Origin: Pseudomonas promysalinigenes
Lineage (GTDB): Bacteria; Pseudomonadota; Gammaproteobacteria; Pseudomonadales; Pseudomonadaceae
Length of the DNA stretch: 64,000 nucleotides
Direction of reading: 5' to 3'
NCBI RefSeq assembly: GCF_014269025.2
Contig: NZ_CP077094.1
Coordinates: 496,001 to 560,000 of the forward strand
The position numbers were made by a program, and so were the translations under genes. Under the pieces are notes generated by a model. That model saw only the letters and a program-made list of their open reading frames with translations, did no database searches and was not told where the DNA came from. This document shows, in pieces, positions 51,017 to 59,698 of the stretch. Numbering within the stretch: the stretch's first letter is position 1; each line of letters begins with the position of its first letter.

Positions 51017-51592
51017 TCAGAACGTGACCGTGGCCTTGGTGGGCGACGTTTCGACGCCCTTCTGGCCGTTCGGGCCGATCAGTTGCACGTTGATTTTCTG
51101 TGTGGCCGGGAACGCCTTGTAGAGTGGGGCCAGGTCGATCTGGGTGAGTTTGGCGGGCGTCGCGCAGGTCAGCTGGTAGTGGGCATTGATGTCGCTGTGA
51201 ACGTGGCCTTCCTCGTGCTCATCACCGTCGTCGTCTGCCTTCGCCGCGTCGCCGAACAGCGGGCTTTGCAGCTCTTGCTGGTCGTCCTTGCAGCCAGCGG
51301 CCGAGGCCAGGGCAAATAGCTTGAGCGGTTGCTCGAGCTGCTGGCGCACAGCCGCCACCTTAGCCTTGTCGGCATCGCTGCTGGCCATGTGCTCGAAGCC
51401 CACTAGGTTCATTGCCGGGCTATCGAGCTCCAGCTCCAAAGTATTGCCGTCAAGTACGACGTTGAGCTTGGCGACGCCATGTTCGTGGGCGCCAAGGGTG
51501 CCGTGGGTATGATCGTGGTCATGATCTTCATGGGCTTGGGCGGCAGCCAGGGGTAGCAGAGCGAAAGGCAGGGCGAGCAGCAAACGACGCAT
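51017..51592 (-). CDS. ZrgA-like zinc-associated periplasmic protein (DUF2796)
   Basis: The product is 191 aa from ATG 51592; an upstream frame reaching 52225 crosses another gene and was rejected. A signal peptide ends AQA. Histidine clusters (HEDHDHDHTHG, HEHG, HEEGHVHSD) suit zinc binding. Two Cys (in GCKDDQ and LTCATP) may form a disulfide. It is the first gene of a four-gene operon matching the P. aeruginosa Zur-regulated set PA4063-PA4066, and a Zur-like dyad lies just upstream. Confidence 0.87.
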   Translation of the reverse strand: MRRLLLALPFALLPLAAAQAHEDHDHDHTHGTLGAHEHGVAKLNVVLDGNTLELELDSPAMNLVGFEHMASSDADKAKVAAVRQQLEQPLKLFALASAAGCKDDQQELQSPLFGDAAKADDDGDEHEEGHVHSDINAHYQLTCATPAKLTQIDLAPLYKAFPATQKINVQLIGPNGQKGVETSPTKATVTF

Positions 51593-51622
51593 GGACGACT
51601 CCGGAAGCGGGGCTGGTATTAT

Positions 51623-51637
51623 GGTTATGTTATAACA
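51623..51637 (-). promoter_or_regulatory. Zur-like operator upstream of the zinc operon
   Basis: GGTTATG-T-TATAACA (plus strand, 51623-51637) matches TGTTATA-N-TATAACA in 12 of 14 positions. It lies about 31 bases upstream of the ZrgA-like start, in the divergent spacer with the gene at 51724. Repression by Zur in zinc-replete cells is inferred. Confidence 0.65.
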
Positions 51638-51723
51638 ACTTTTTAGTCCGCTGCCAGCCTGTGTAGCGCAGGTTTCATGTTGCGGTAGCATGGCGGCATT
51701 GACCTGAGCCTCTGGAGCAGACT

Positions 51724-52068
51724 GTGAGAATTCGTGGACAGATCGGTGAATGGCCGGTGGACTTGACCCTTGAACTAGAACCCCATGAGTGGGCCCAGTT
51801 ACGGCGCGAGGCTGAGGTGCCAGCCCCGCTGCCGGTTCCCGATGCGGCTGTGGTTGCCACGCCGCGCCAGAACGATGGGCAGTGGGCAGCAGCGTGTGAG
51901 GTGTTGCGCCAGGCGGGTACGATGAACGGGCCGGCGTTGCTGGACCGCCTCGAAGCATTGACCGGTAGCACGGCGGCGGGTAAGCGGCTGCTGGTCCGGT
52001 TGCGGCACAGCCGTGAGGTGAGAGTGGAAAGTGGTGTGCACGCCCCGGTTTATCACTGGGTGGGCTGA
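51724..52068 (+). CDS. Conserved small protein of unknown function
   Basis: The product is 114 aa with a GTG start at 51724. There is no signal peptide or membrane span. The N-terminal part (MRIRGQIGEWPVDLTLELEPHEWAQL) is separated by a Pro/Ala-rich linker from a C-terminal half that reads like a small winged-helix fold (ACEVLRQAGTMNGPALLDRLE and RLRHSREVRVESG). It is divergent from the zinc operon and shares the spacer with the Zur-like site. Its function is unknown. Confidence 0.75.
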   Translation: MRIRGQIGEWPVDLTLELEPHEWAQLRREAEVPAPLPVPDAAVVATPRQNDGQWAAACEVLRQAGTMNGPALLDRLEALTGSTAAGKRLLVRLRHSREVRVESGVHAPVYHWVG

Positions 52069-52083
52069 GCTGCACTATAGATT

Positions 52084-52102
52084 GGGGCCGCAAAGCGGCC
52101 CC
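52084..52102. terminator. GC-rich hairpin between convergent genes
   Basis: GGGGCCGC (52084-52091), loop AAA, and GCGGCCCC (52095-52102). It lacks a T-tract and lies between two convergent genes. It has the same core as the hairpin at 47639. Confidence 0.7.
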
Positions 52103-52109
52103 GGCATTC

Positions 52110-52982
52110 TCAGAACATCGCCGAAGACAGGCGGCGGCGGTACACGCCGACCAATGGGTGGTCGCTACCCAGCAGCTCGAACACCTGCAGCATGGCTTTT
52201 TGTGGCAGGCCGTTCTCGTAACCACGGTTGCGCTGGAACAGTTTGAGCAACCCCTCCAATGCCGCCTCGTATTGCTGGCGTGCCAACTGCTGGATGCTCA
52301 GCTGGTACGCCGCCTCGTCATCTTGCGGGTTCTGCGCCAAACGGCTTTTAAGGTCTGCGACCTCCGGCAGGCTGGCGGCCTGACGCAGGAAGGTAAGTTG
52401 CGCCTTGGCACCGGCCAGGGCGGCCTTGTGTTCGTCGCCCTTGACTGCGTCCAGGACCGTTTGAGCCTCGCCTAGCTCACCGCGCTCGGCCAGGCAGCGG
52501 GCATAGTAGATCAGCGCCTCGGCGTTGCTGTTGTCTTCGCTCAGCAACTGTTGCAGCGCGGCTTCGGCTTCGGCGAAGCGGCTTTCGGCGAACAGCGCCT
52601 TGGCGTGCTCCAACGGCGAAGCGGTCGGTGCGGCCGGCAGTTGCACATGCGGCTCGAGCATGGCCCGGATCGCCGACTCCGGCTGGGCGCCGGCAAAGCC
52701 GTCGACAGGTTGGCCGTCCTTGAACAGCACCACGGTCGGCAGGCTACGAATGCCGAACTGGGCCACCACTTGCTGCTCGACATCGCAGTTGATCTTGGCC
52801 AGCAGCAATTCGCCCTGATAGCCCTCGGCGATTTTCGCCAGCAGCGGCATCAACGCCTTGCAGGGCGCGCACCACTCGGCCCAGAAGTCCACCAGTACCG
52901 GCTTGTGGAAGGAGTTCTCGATCACCAGTTGCTGGAAGGTGGCATCGGTGACATCGAAGATGTAAGGGGTTTCCTGGCTCAT
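52110..52982 (-). CDS. cnoX: Thioredoxin-TPR co-chaperone CnoX/YbbN
   Basis: The product is 290 aa. An N-terminal thioredoxin domain (1-110) with active-site WCAPC at residues 37-41 is followed by TPR-like repeats to the C-terminus. E. coli CnoX (YbbN) is a holdase that hands substrates to GroEL, but its site is SQHC; here a two-Cys site is kept, so redox activity is likely. It follows the methyltransferase gene on the same strand. Confidence 0.88.
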   Translation of the reverse strand: MSQETPYIFDVTDATFQQLVIENSFHKPVLVDFWAEWCAPCKALMPLLAKIAEGYQGELLLAKINCDVEQQVVAQFGIRSLPTVVLFKDGQPVDGFAGAQPESAIRAMLEPHVQLPAAPTASPLEHAKALFAESRFAEAEAALQQLLSEDNSNAEALIYYARCLAERGELGEAQTVLDAVKGDEHKAALAGAKAQLTFLRQAASLPEVADLKSRLAQNPQDDEAAYQLSIQQLARQQYEAALEGLLKLFQRNRGYENGLPQKAMLQVFELLGSDHPLVGVYRRRLSSAMF

Positions 52983-53013
52983 CGCGACTCTCGCAAATCC
53001 GTGAATGGCATCA

Positions 53014-53673
53014 CTATAAAGGCTCGCGGCTGGCGTGGTACAGGCTGACCCTGCGGAATTCGTGTGGCTCTGCCAGGTCCGGCAGGGTCAAGGCTTCGAG
53101 CACGCCAAGGGCTCGGTACAGCGGATGGTTGAAATCACGCACGCGCGAGTCCGCCACCAAGGCCTGGCGGCCACGATCCAGAAAGGCATCGAGCAGTGGC
53201 AGGTTGGCGCGGTCGTACAGCACATCAGCAACCAAAATCAGGTCGAAGCGGTCGGCTTCGGCGAAGAAATCGCTGCTGTAACCCAGCTCGACCGCATTGA
53301 GCTGAGCATTGGCGCGGCAGGCCTGCAACGCCAGCGGGTCGAGGTCGCAGGCCACTACTTCCAGTGCCCCCGCGCGCGCGGCGGCGATCCCGGCGATGCC
53401 CGAGCCTGCCCCAAAGTCCAGTACGCGCTTGCCGGCAACCCACTCAGGGTGCGCGGCCAAGTAGCGGGCCATGGCCAGGCCGCTGGCCCAGCAGAAGCTC
53501 CAGTACGGCGGCTCCTCGAGGATGCGTTGAGTTTCTTCGCTGGTGAACGCGCGGTCCATGTTCTGATCGTCGATCAGCCACAGTTTCAGTTCGCACTCCG
53601 GCAGCTCGCTGATCACCAAGCGCGCTTCGCCAATCAGGCCACTGAGGGCCTGCTGCAGGGCAAGCGGCGGCAC
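53014..53673 (-). CDS. Class I SAM-dependent methyltransferase
   Basis: The product is 219 aa with a GTG start directly abutting the lipoprotein gene. SAM-binding motif I is VLDFGAGSGIAGIAAARAGA (near residue 82), followed by VVACDLDPLALQACRANA and the post-motif LILVADVLYD. The layout resembles small protein-lysine methyltransferases of the ETFB-KMT type; the substrate is not known. Confidence 0.85.
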   Translation of the reverse strand: MPPLALQQALSGLIGEARLVISELPECELKLWLIDDQNMDRAFTSEETQRILEEPPYWSFCWASGLAMARYLAAHPEWVAGKRVLDFGAGSGIAGIAAARAGALEVVACDLDPLALQACRANAQLNAVELGYSSDFFAEADRFDLILVADVLYDRANLPLLDAFLDRGRQALVADSRVRDFNHPLYRALGVLEALTLPDLAEPHEFRRVSLYHASREPL

Positions 53674-54126
53674 TTATGGCGCCTTTTCGAAGCGCAGCGG
53701 GCCGGTAGCCTGGGTCTGGGCCTGAATGATACGCACGGGGGGCAGGTGCATGATCAGTTGGCCAGAGCGGCTGGCACGGCCACGCAGCTCGACCCGGGCC
53801 CCGGCGGGGAAAGCCTCGGGGTTGAAACGCAGGTGATAGGGCAGGGGTTGGCCAGTGCCGGTCAGGGTACTGCTGGCCAGAAGCTGTTGCGGACGATCAC
53901 GGTCATCGATGACCAGCAGCGCCAGTTCCACGTCTGCGCCAGCCGGAATTTCCAGCAGTGTGCCGCTCAATTCACGCTGATAGGCCGGCAGCGGGCCGAG
54001 CGGTTCGACGTTCTTGGCCACCTTGGCCGGTACTGGCGCAGGGGCTGTTGCGGTTTTTGGGCGGTCACTGCCGCAAGCGGCTAGCAAGCAAGTGCAGCAC
54101 AGTACGACGAGCGCACGACGAGGCAT
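53674..54126 (-). CDS. YbaY/YscW-like lipoprotein
   Basis: The product is 150 aa from ATG 54126. A lipoprotein signal ends at LLAAC (Cys18), so it is lipid-anchored. The mature part ([45 protein letters not shown]) matches the YbaY/type III pilotin-like domain (PF09619 style). It is divergent from nrdR by 105 bases. Its exact role is unknown. Confidence 0.8.
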   Translation of the reverse strand: MPRRALVVLCCTCLLAACGSDRPKTATAPAPVPAKVAKNVEPLGPLPAYQRELSGTLLEIPAGADVELALLVIDDRDRPQQLLASSTLTGTGQPLPYHLRFNPEAFPAGARVELRGRASRSGQLIMHLPPVRIIQAQTQATGPLRFEKAP

Positions 54127-54231
54127 GGGTGGGTCCTTCACGGGCAGAATTGTATGGATGTTAACCCCTTTGGCTTGTCTTGCCAGTGCAATGCGCTACC
54201 ATGGCCCTCCCTTTTTTTGTTGCCTGCCACC

Positions 54232-54696
54232 ATGCACTGTCCCTTTTGCGGTGCCAACGACACCAAGGTCATCGACTCGCGTCTGGTCGCCGAGGGCGAA
54301 CAGGTGCGCCGCCGCCGTGAGTGCGTCGCCTGCGGCGAGCGTTTCACCACCTTCGAAACCGCCGAACTGGTGCTGCCCCGCCTGATCAAGCAGGACGGTA
54401 CCCGCCAGCCGTTCGATGAAGACAAGCTGCGCGCTGGCATGCAGCGCGCGCTGGAAAAACGCCCGGTCAGCGTCGAGCGCCTGGAAGCGGCGCTGGCGCA
54501 CATCAAAAGCCGCCTGCGCGCCACGGGCGAGCGCGAAGTCAAATCGCTGGTAGTGGGTGAACTGGTCATGGCCGAGCTGCGCAAGCTCGACGAGGTGGCT
54601 TACATCCGCTTCGCTTCGGTGTACCGCCGCTTCCAGGACCTGGACGAGTTCCGCGAAGAGATCGATCGCCTGGCCCGCGAGCCGGCTAAAGAGTGA
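54232..54696 (+). CDS. nrdR: Transcriptional repressor NrdR
   Basis: The product is 154 aa from ATG 54232. A zinc ribbon (Cys3, Cys6, Cys31, Cys34) binds DNA boxes at ribonucleotide reductase promoters. The ATP-cone domain (about 49-139, [20 protein letters not shown]) senses ATP/dATP. The stop overlaps an alternative GTG start of ribD, so nrdR leads a long co-directional cluster running through ribD to thiL, as in many gamma-proteobacteria. Confidence 0.97.
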   Translation: MHCPFCGANDTKVIDSRLVAEGEQVRRRRECVACGERFTTFETAELVLPRLIKQDGTRQPFDEDKLRAGMQRALEKRPVSVERLEAALAHIKSRLRATGEREVKSLVVGELVMAELRKLDEVAYIRFASVYRRFQDLDEFREEIDRLAREPAKE

Positions 54697-54698
54697 GC

Positions 54699-55829
54699 AT
54701 GCCCAGCCAGACCGCGATCCTCGATGCCCATTACATGGCCCGCGCGCTTGAGCTGGCGCGCAAGGGCATCTACACCACTCACCCTAACCCGCGTGTCGGC
54801 TGCGTGATCGTTCGCGATGGCCGAGTGGTCGGGGAAGGCTGGCACGTTAGGGCCGGTGAGCCACACGCCGAAGTGCATGCGCTGCGTCAAGCCGGTGAGC
54901 TGGCCCGCGGCGCCTGCGCGTATGTGACCCTGGAACCGTGCAGCCACCACGGCCGCACGCCACCGTGCGCCGAGGCGCTGGTCAACGCGGGGGTGGCCCG
55001 GGTGGTCGCCGCGATGCAGGACCCCAACCCCCAAGTGGCTGGCCAAGGCTTGCGGCGCCTGGCCGAGGCAGGCATAGAAGTTGCCAGCGGCCTGCTCGAA
55101 GCCGAGGCCCGGGCCCTCAACCCCGGCTTTCTCAAACGCATGGAGCACGGCTTGCCATTCGTGCGCGCCAAGCTTGCGATGAGCCTGGATGGGCGCACCG
55201 CCATGGCCAGCGGCGAAAGCCAGTGGATCACCGGCCCCGCTGCCCGCTCGGCGGTGCAGCGCTTGCGTGCCCGTGCCAGCGTGGTGCTGACCAGCGCCGC
55301 CAGTGTGCTGGCCGACAACGCACGGCTGACCGTACGTGCAGCCGAACTGGGCCTGGACCCTGAGGCCACTGCCTTGGCGTTGAGCCGTACACCGCTGCGT
55401 GTGCTGGTCGATGGCCGTTTGCGCCTGCCCCTGGACGCCCCGTTCTTCCAGGCCGGCCCGGCGCTGGTGGCCACCGCCGTCGCAGATGACCCACGCTATG
55501 CTGCTGCTGGCCATGAGCTGCTCAGCCTGCCCGGCGACAATGGCCAAGTGGACCTGCCGGTCCTGCTGCAGGCGCTGGCCGCTCGCGGAACCAACGAGAT
55601 TCTGCTCGAGGCCGGCCCCGGCCTGGTTGGCGCCTTCGCCCGTCAAGGCCTGATCGACGAGTACCAGTTGTTCGTCGCAGGCACTTTCCTAGGCTCCCAG
55701 GCCCGCCCGCTGCTGGATTGGCCGCTGGAGAAAATGAGCCAGGCGCCACGGCTGAAAATCACCGAAATGCGCGCAGTGGGCGATGACTGGCGGGTCACGG
55801 CCATCCCTCTGCCGGAGCCCGGCGTATAA
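54699..55829 (+). CDS. ribD: Riboflavin biosynthesis deaminase/reductase
   Basis: The product is 376 aa from ATG 54699; a GTG at 54693 would add two residues. It has two activities: an N-terminal zinc deaminase (His56, Glu58, Cys81, Cys90 in HAEVH and PCSHHGRTPPC) and a C-terminal NADPH reductase. Together they turn the product of GTP cyclohydrolase II into the ribitylamino-uracil phosphate intermediate. It precedes ribE by 42 bases. Confidence 0.97.
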   Translation: MPSQTAILDAHYMARALELARKGIYTTHPNPRVGCVIVRDGRVVGEGWHVRAGEPHAEVHALRQAGELARGACAYVTLEPCSHHGRTPPCAEALVNAGVARVVAAMQDPNPQVAGQGLRRLAEAGIEVASGLLEAEARALNPGFLKRMEHGLPFVRAKLAMSLDGRTAMASGESQWITGPAARSAVQRLRARASVVLTSAASVLADNARLTVRAAELGLDPEATALALSRTPLRVLVDGRLRLPLDAPFFQAGPALVATAVADDPRYAAAGHELLSLPGDNGQVDLPVLLQALAARGTNEILLEAGPGLVGAFARQGLIDEYQLFVAGTFLGSQARPLLDWPLEKMSQAPRLKITEMRAVGDDWRVTAIPLPEPGV

Positions 55830-55871
55830 TGCTCGGCTTGCCCTGCGCAACCTGTTTTTGAGGAAGTCCCC

Positions 55872-56537
55872 ATGTTCACCGGCATCATCGAATCCATCGG
55901 CACCATCGGCAGCCTGACCGCAAAGGGTGGTGACGTGCGCGTCTACGTCGAAACCGGCAAGCTCGACCTGGGTGACGTCAAGCTCGGCGACAGCATCGCT
56001 GTCAACGGTGTATGCCTGACCGCCGTCGAGCTGCCGGGCAATGGCTTTTGGGCCGATGTCAGCGTCGAGACCCTCAAGCGCACCGCGTTCATCGACCTCA
56101 AAAGTGGCAGCAAGGTCAACCTTGAAAAAGCCCTGACTCCCACCACCCGGCTGGGCGGCCATCTGGTCAGCGGCCATGTCGATGGCGTCGGCGAAATCAT
56201 CTCGCGTAGCGATAACGCGCGGGCCATCCAGTTCCGGGTGCGTGCACCGAGAGAGCTGGCCAAGTACATCGCCCACAAGGGCTCGATCACCGTCGACGGC
56301 ACCAGCCTGACGGTCAACGAGGTCAATGGCGCCGAATTCGAGCTGACCATTGTCCCGCACACCCTGTCCGAAACCATCATGGCCGACTACCGCGCAGGGC
56401 GTCGGGTCAACCTTGAGGTCGACTTGCTGGCCCGTTACCTGGAGCGTCTGCTTCTGGGTGACAAGGCTGCCGAGCCGAGCAAGGGCAGTGGCATTACCGA
56501 AAGCTTCCTGGCCGCCAACGGCTTCTTGAAATCCTGA
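55872..56537 (+). CDS. ribE: Riboflavin synthase alpha chain
   Basis: The product is 221 aa with two tandem lumazine-binding repeats, the first starting MFTGIIESIG and the second around residue 98 (GGHLVSGHVDGVGEI). The trimeric enzyme dismutates two 6,7-dimethyl-8-ribityllumazine molecules to riboflavin. Residues such as NGVCLTAVE and GTSLTVNEV are conserved. It lies 18 bases before ribB. Confidence 0.97.
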   Translation: MFTGIIESIGTIGSLTAKGGDVRVYVETGKLDLGDVKLGDSIAVNGVCLTAVELPGNGFWADVSVETLKRTAFIDLKSGSKVNLEKALTPTTRLGGHLVSGHVDGVGEIISRSDNARAIQFRVRAPRELAKYIAHKGSITVDGTSLTVNEVNGAEFELTIVPHTLSETIMADYRAGRRVNLEVDLLARYLERLLLGDKAAEPSKGSGITESFLAANGFLKS

Positions 56538-56555
56538 TTGAGAAGGGGGTGCCCA

Positions 56556-57647
56556 GTGGCGCTCAACAGCATCGAAGAACTGGTCGAAGATATCCGCCAG
56601 GGCAAAATGGTCATCCTCATGGATGACGAAGACCGTGAAAACGAAGGCGACATCATCATGGCCGCCGAGTGCTGCCAGCCTGAGCACATCAACTTCATGG
56701 CCAAGCATGCCCGCGGTCTGATTTGCATGCCGATGACCCGCGAGCGTTGCGAAACCCTGAAGCTGCCGCTGATGGCGCCGCGCAACGGCTCGGGCTTCGG
56801 CACCAAGTTCACCGTGTCGATCGAGGCTGCCGAGGGTGTCACCACCGGTATTTCCGCTGCCGACCGTGCGCGTACCGTGCAGGCCGCAGCTGCCAAGGAC
56901 GCCAAGGCAGAAGACATCGTCAGCCCTGGCCACATCTTCCCACTGATGGCCCAGCCAGGCGGTACGCTGGCCCGCGCCGGCCACACCGAAGCGGCCTGCG
57001 ACCTGGCGCGCATGGCAGGTTTCGAGCCGAGCGGGGTGATCTGCGAGGTGATGAACGATGACGGCACCATGTCGCGTCGCGCCGAGCTGGAAGTGTTCGC
57101 CGCCGAACATGGCCTGAAGATCGGCACCATCGCTGACCTGATCCACTACCGGATGATCCACGAACGCACCGTACAGCGTGTTTCCGAGCAGCCGATCGAG
57201 AGCGAGCTGGGCGAATTCAACCTGGTCACCTACCGCGACGCGGTGGAAGGCGACGTGCACATGGCCCTGACGCTGGGCAACATCTGCGCTGAAGAGCCGA
57301 CCCTCGTTCGCGTCCACAACATGGACCCGCTGCGCGACTTGCTGCTGGTCAAGCAGCCAGGCCGCTGGAGCCTGCGTGCGGCCATGGCCGCTGTGGCCGA
57401 GGCAGGCAGCGGCGTGGTGCTGCTGCTGGGCCACCCGCTGGACGGCGACGTGCTGCTGGCGCACATCCGTGAAAGCGCAGGCGATGCACCGGCCAAAGTG
57501 CCGACCACCTACAGCACCGTTGGTGCCGGTTCGCAGATCCTGCGCGACCTTGGTGTGCGCAAGATGCGCCTGATGAGTTCGCCGATGAAGTTCAATGCGA
57601 TATCCGGATTCGATCTGGAAGTTGTAGAATACGTGCCCTCCGAGTGA
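56556..57647 (+). CDS. ribB: DHBP synthase fused to a degenerate GTP cyclohydrolase II domain
   Basis: The product is 363 aa from GTG 56556 behind AGAAGGGGG; an upstream frame inside the spacer was rejected. The N-terminal half (1-200) is 3,4-dihydroxy-2-butanone-4-phosphate synthase: DDEDRENEGD at 23-32 and GHTEAACDLARMAG are intact. The C-terminal half aligns with GTP cyclohydrolase II, but the zinc motif HSEC...CDC is replaced by VHNMDPLRDLLL, so that activity should be lost. Real RibA is encoded at 61087. Such RibBX proteins are known in Pseudomonas. Confidence 0.95.
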   Translation: MALNSIEELVEDIRQGKMVILMDDEDRENEGDIIMAAECCQPEHINFMAKHARGLICMPMTRERCETLKLPLMAPRNGSGFGTKFTVSIEAAEGVTTGISAADRARTVQAAAAKDAKAEDIVSPGHIFPLMAQPGGTLARAGHTEAACDLARMAGFEPSGVICEVMNDDGTMSRRAELEVFAAEHGLKIGTIADLIHYRMIHERTVQRVSEQPIESELGEFNLVTYRDAVEGDVHMALTLGNICAEEPTLVRVHNMDPLRDLLLVKQPGRWSLRAAMAAVAEAGSGVVLLLGHPLDGDVLLAHIRESAGDAPAKVPTTYSTVGAGSQILRDLGVRKMRLMSSPMKFNAISGFDLEVVEYVPSE

Positions 57648-57692
57648 CTTGAGGCGGCATTGACGCCCAGAGCTCGAGTCCAGACCCCTGCC

Positions 57693-57714
57693 GAGGCCGC
57701 TTGTATGCGGCCTC
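57693..57714 (+). terminator. Hairpin between ribB and ribH
   Basis: GAGGCCGC (57693-57700) and GCGGCCTC (57707-57714) with loop TTGTAT; only a short T-bearing tail (GCTCTTG) follows. It may be a weak attenuator within the cluster. No FMN-riboswitch-like pattern was recognised nearby. Confidence 0.5.
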
Positions 57715-57737
57715 GCTCTTGAAGATGAGAACATCGA

Positions 57738-58214
57738 ATGACCCTGAAGACCATCGAAGGTACCTTCATCGCCCCCAAAGGTCGCTATGCTTTGGTGGTT
57801 GGCCGCTTCAACAGCTTCGTCGTTGAAAGCCTGGTAAGCGGCGCCGTCGATACCTTGGTACGCCACGGTGTCAGCGAAAGCGAAATCACCATCATCCGTG
57901 CCCCTGGCGCGTTCGAAATCCCGCTGGTGGCACAGAAAGTCGCCCAGCAAGGCGAATATGACGCGATCATCGCCCTGGGCGCGGTGATCCGTGGCGGCAC
58001 CCCGCACTTCGAATACGTGGCGGGCGAATGCACCAAGGGCCTGGCCCAGGTGTCCATGGAGTTCGGCGTACCGGTGGCCTTCGGCGTTCTGACCGTCGAC
58101 TCCATCGAACAAGCCATCGAGCGCTCCGGCACCAAGGCTGGCAACAAAGGCGGTGAAGCTGCCCTGTCCGCACTGGAAATGGTCAGCCTGCTGGCGCAGT
58201 TGGAGGCCAAGTGA
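57738..58214 (+). CDS. ribH: 6,7-dimethyl-8-ribityllumazine synthase
   Basis: The product is 158 aa. It condenses ribitylaminouracil with the DHBP made by RibB. The [22 protein letters not shown] segment contains the active-site His; APGAFEIPL is also typical. Proteins of this size form pentamers or 60-mers. Its TGA overlaps the nusB GTG by three bases. Confidence 0.97.
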   Translation: MTLKTIEGTFIAPKGRYALVVGRFNSFVVESLVSGAVDTLVRHGVSESEITIIRAPGAFEIPLVAQKVAQQGEYDAIIALGAVIRGGTPHFEYVAGECTKGLAQVSMEFGVPVAFGVLTVDSIEQAIERSGTKAGNKGGEAALSALEMVSLLAQLEAK

Positions 58215-58711
58215 TTAGCGACGAAAGCGATCGTTTCAACCCGCGCGATCCAAAACCTGCGGATGCCGGCAAGCCTTCCAAGAGCGCCAAGCGCCGTGAG
58301 GCACGCAAGCTTGCGACCCAGGCCCTGTACCAGTGGCACATGGCACAGCATTCGCTGAACGAGATCGAAGCGCAGTTCCGGGTCGATAACGATTTCACCG
58401 ATGTCGACGGTGCCTATTTCCGCGAGATCCTGCATGGGGTTCCGGCGATCAAAGGCGAAATCGACAAAGCGCTGGAACCTTGCATGACCATGGCGCTGGA
58501 AGAGCTCGACCCGGTCGAGCTGGCCGTACTGCGCCTGTCCACTTGGGAGCTGATCAAGCGCGTCGACGTACCGTACCGCGTGGTGATCAACGAAGGTGTG
58601 GAGCTGGCCAAGGTCTTCGGTGCTACCGATGGCCACAAGTTCGTCAATGGCGTGCTGGACAAACTCGCTCCAGTGCTGCGCGAAGCAGAAGTCAAGGCGA
58701 ACAAGCGCTGA
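58211..58711 (+). CDS. nusB: Transcription antitermination factor NusB
   Basis: The product is 166 aa with a GTG start overlapping the ribH stop. NusB pairs with S10 (NusE) to bind boxA RNA in rRNA operons. It has a basic N-terminal region ([19 protein letters not shown]) and an all-alpha fold. The extra N-terminal 20 residues compared with E. coli (139 aa) are common in Pseudomonas. It is followed by thiL after 18 bases. Confidence 0.97.
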   Translation: MISDESDRFNPRDPKPADAGKPSKSAKRREARKLATQALYQWHMAQHSLNEIEAQFRVDNDFTDVDGAYFREILHGVPAIKGEIDKALEPCMTMALEELDPVELAVLRLSTWELIKRVDVPYRVVINEGVELAKVFGATDGHKFVNGVLDKLAPVLREAEVKANKR

Positions 58712-58729
58712 TCCTGGCGCTGCCGGCCC

Positions 58730-59698
58730 ATGGGTGAGTTCGAGCTGATCAACCATTACTTCGCCGCCGCGCCTTGCGCGCAGGGCGGCGAAGGTGTGGC
58801 GTTGGGCATCGGCGACGATTGCGCCCTGCTCGGCCTTCCACCCGGTGAGCAACTGGCGGTGTCGACCGACACGCTGGTAGCCGGCGTGCATTTCCCAAGC
58901 GTCTGCGATCCGTTGCTTCTAGGCCAGCGCTCGCTGGCCGTGGCCGCCAGTGACCTGGCCGCCATGGGCGCGACGGCGATCGGCTTCACCCTCGCCCTGA
59001 CCCTGCCCGATGTAGGCGCTGATTGGCTGGCGGCCTATGCCGAAGGGCTTGGCCGCATGGCTAAGCGGTGCCGCATGAGCCTGGTCGGGGGTGATACAAC
59101 CCGCGGGCCGCTGAGTATCACCGTGACCGTGTTCGGCCGCGTACCGGCCGGCCAAGCGCTGCGCCGCAGCGGCGCACGGCCCGGCGATCTGCTGTGCGTC
59201 GGCGGCACGCTGGGCAAGGCGGCAGGGGCATTGCCGCTGCTGCTGGATGAGCGCGAGGCACCGGCCGAGCAGGCTGAGCCGCTGCTTGAGCATTACTGGT
59301 CGCCAATGCCTCAGCTTGGCCTGGGCCAGTTGTTGCGCGGCCAGGCCACGTCGGCACTGGACATTTCCGATGGCCTGCTCGCCGACTGCGGGCATATCGC
59401 CAAGGCCTCCGGTGTTGCGCTGGAGGTGAACCTGGAGCAGGTGCCAGTGTCTCCTGCACTGCAAGGCTTTCTCGGCCTCGATGGGGCACGGCTGGCGGCG
59501 CTGACCGGAGGCGACGACTACGTCCTGGCGTTCACTCTGCCACCTGCCGCGCTGCCCGGGCTCATCGACCGTGCCCCTGGCCAGGTGTACGTCATCGGCC
59601 GGGTGCTCGATGGCAAGGGCGTGACCCTGCGTGATGCGCTGGGCCAGGACATCACCCCGGTCCAACGGGGCTATCAACATTTTAGGGAGACACCGTGA
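58730..59698 (+). CDS. thiL: Thiamine-monophosphate kinase
   Basis: The product is 322 aa. It phosphorylates thiamine monophosphate to the active diphosphate. The GIGDDCALL and STDTLVAGVHF motifs near the N-terminus bind Mg2+ and ATP, and SLVGGDTTRGPLSITVTVFG follows. It begins with ATG 58730 after nusB; its TGA overlaps the pgpA GTG. This nusB-thiL-pgpA order is widely conserved. Confidence 0.96.
   Translation: MGEFELINHYFAAAPCAQGGEGVALGIGDDCALLGLPPGEQLAVSTDTLVAGVHFPSVCDPLLLGQRSLAVAASDLAAMGATAIGFTLALTLPDVGADWLAAYAEGLGRMAKRCRMSLVGGDTTRGPLSITVTVFGRVPAGQALRRSGARPGDLLCVGGTLGKAAGALPLLLDEREAPAEQAEPLLEHYWSPMPQLGLGQLLRGQATSALDISDGLLADCGHIAKASGVALEVNLEQVPVSPALQGFLGLDGARLAALTGGDDYVLAFTLPPAALPGLIDRAPGQVYVIGRVLDGKGVTLRDALGQDITPVQRGYQHFRETP

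Noticed and set aside
51593..52225. N-terminal extension of the ZrgA-like protein
   Set aside because: The extension runs antisense to the gene at 51724, while the ATG at 51592 gives a clean signal peptide.
57648..57737. FMN riboswitch in the riboflavin cluster
   Set aside because: The spacer is only 90 bases and contains one simple hairpin; the conserved multi-helix FMN aptamer was not recognised here or before ribD, ribE or ribB.
55689..58112. Long open frame opposite ribD-ribE-ribB-ribH
   Set aside because: It crosses four well-supported genes on the other strand and shows no protein motif.
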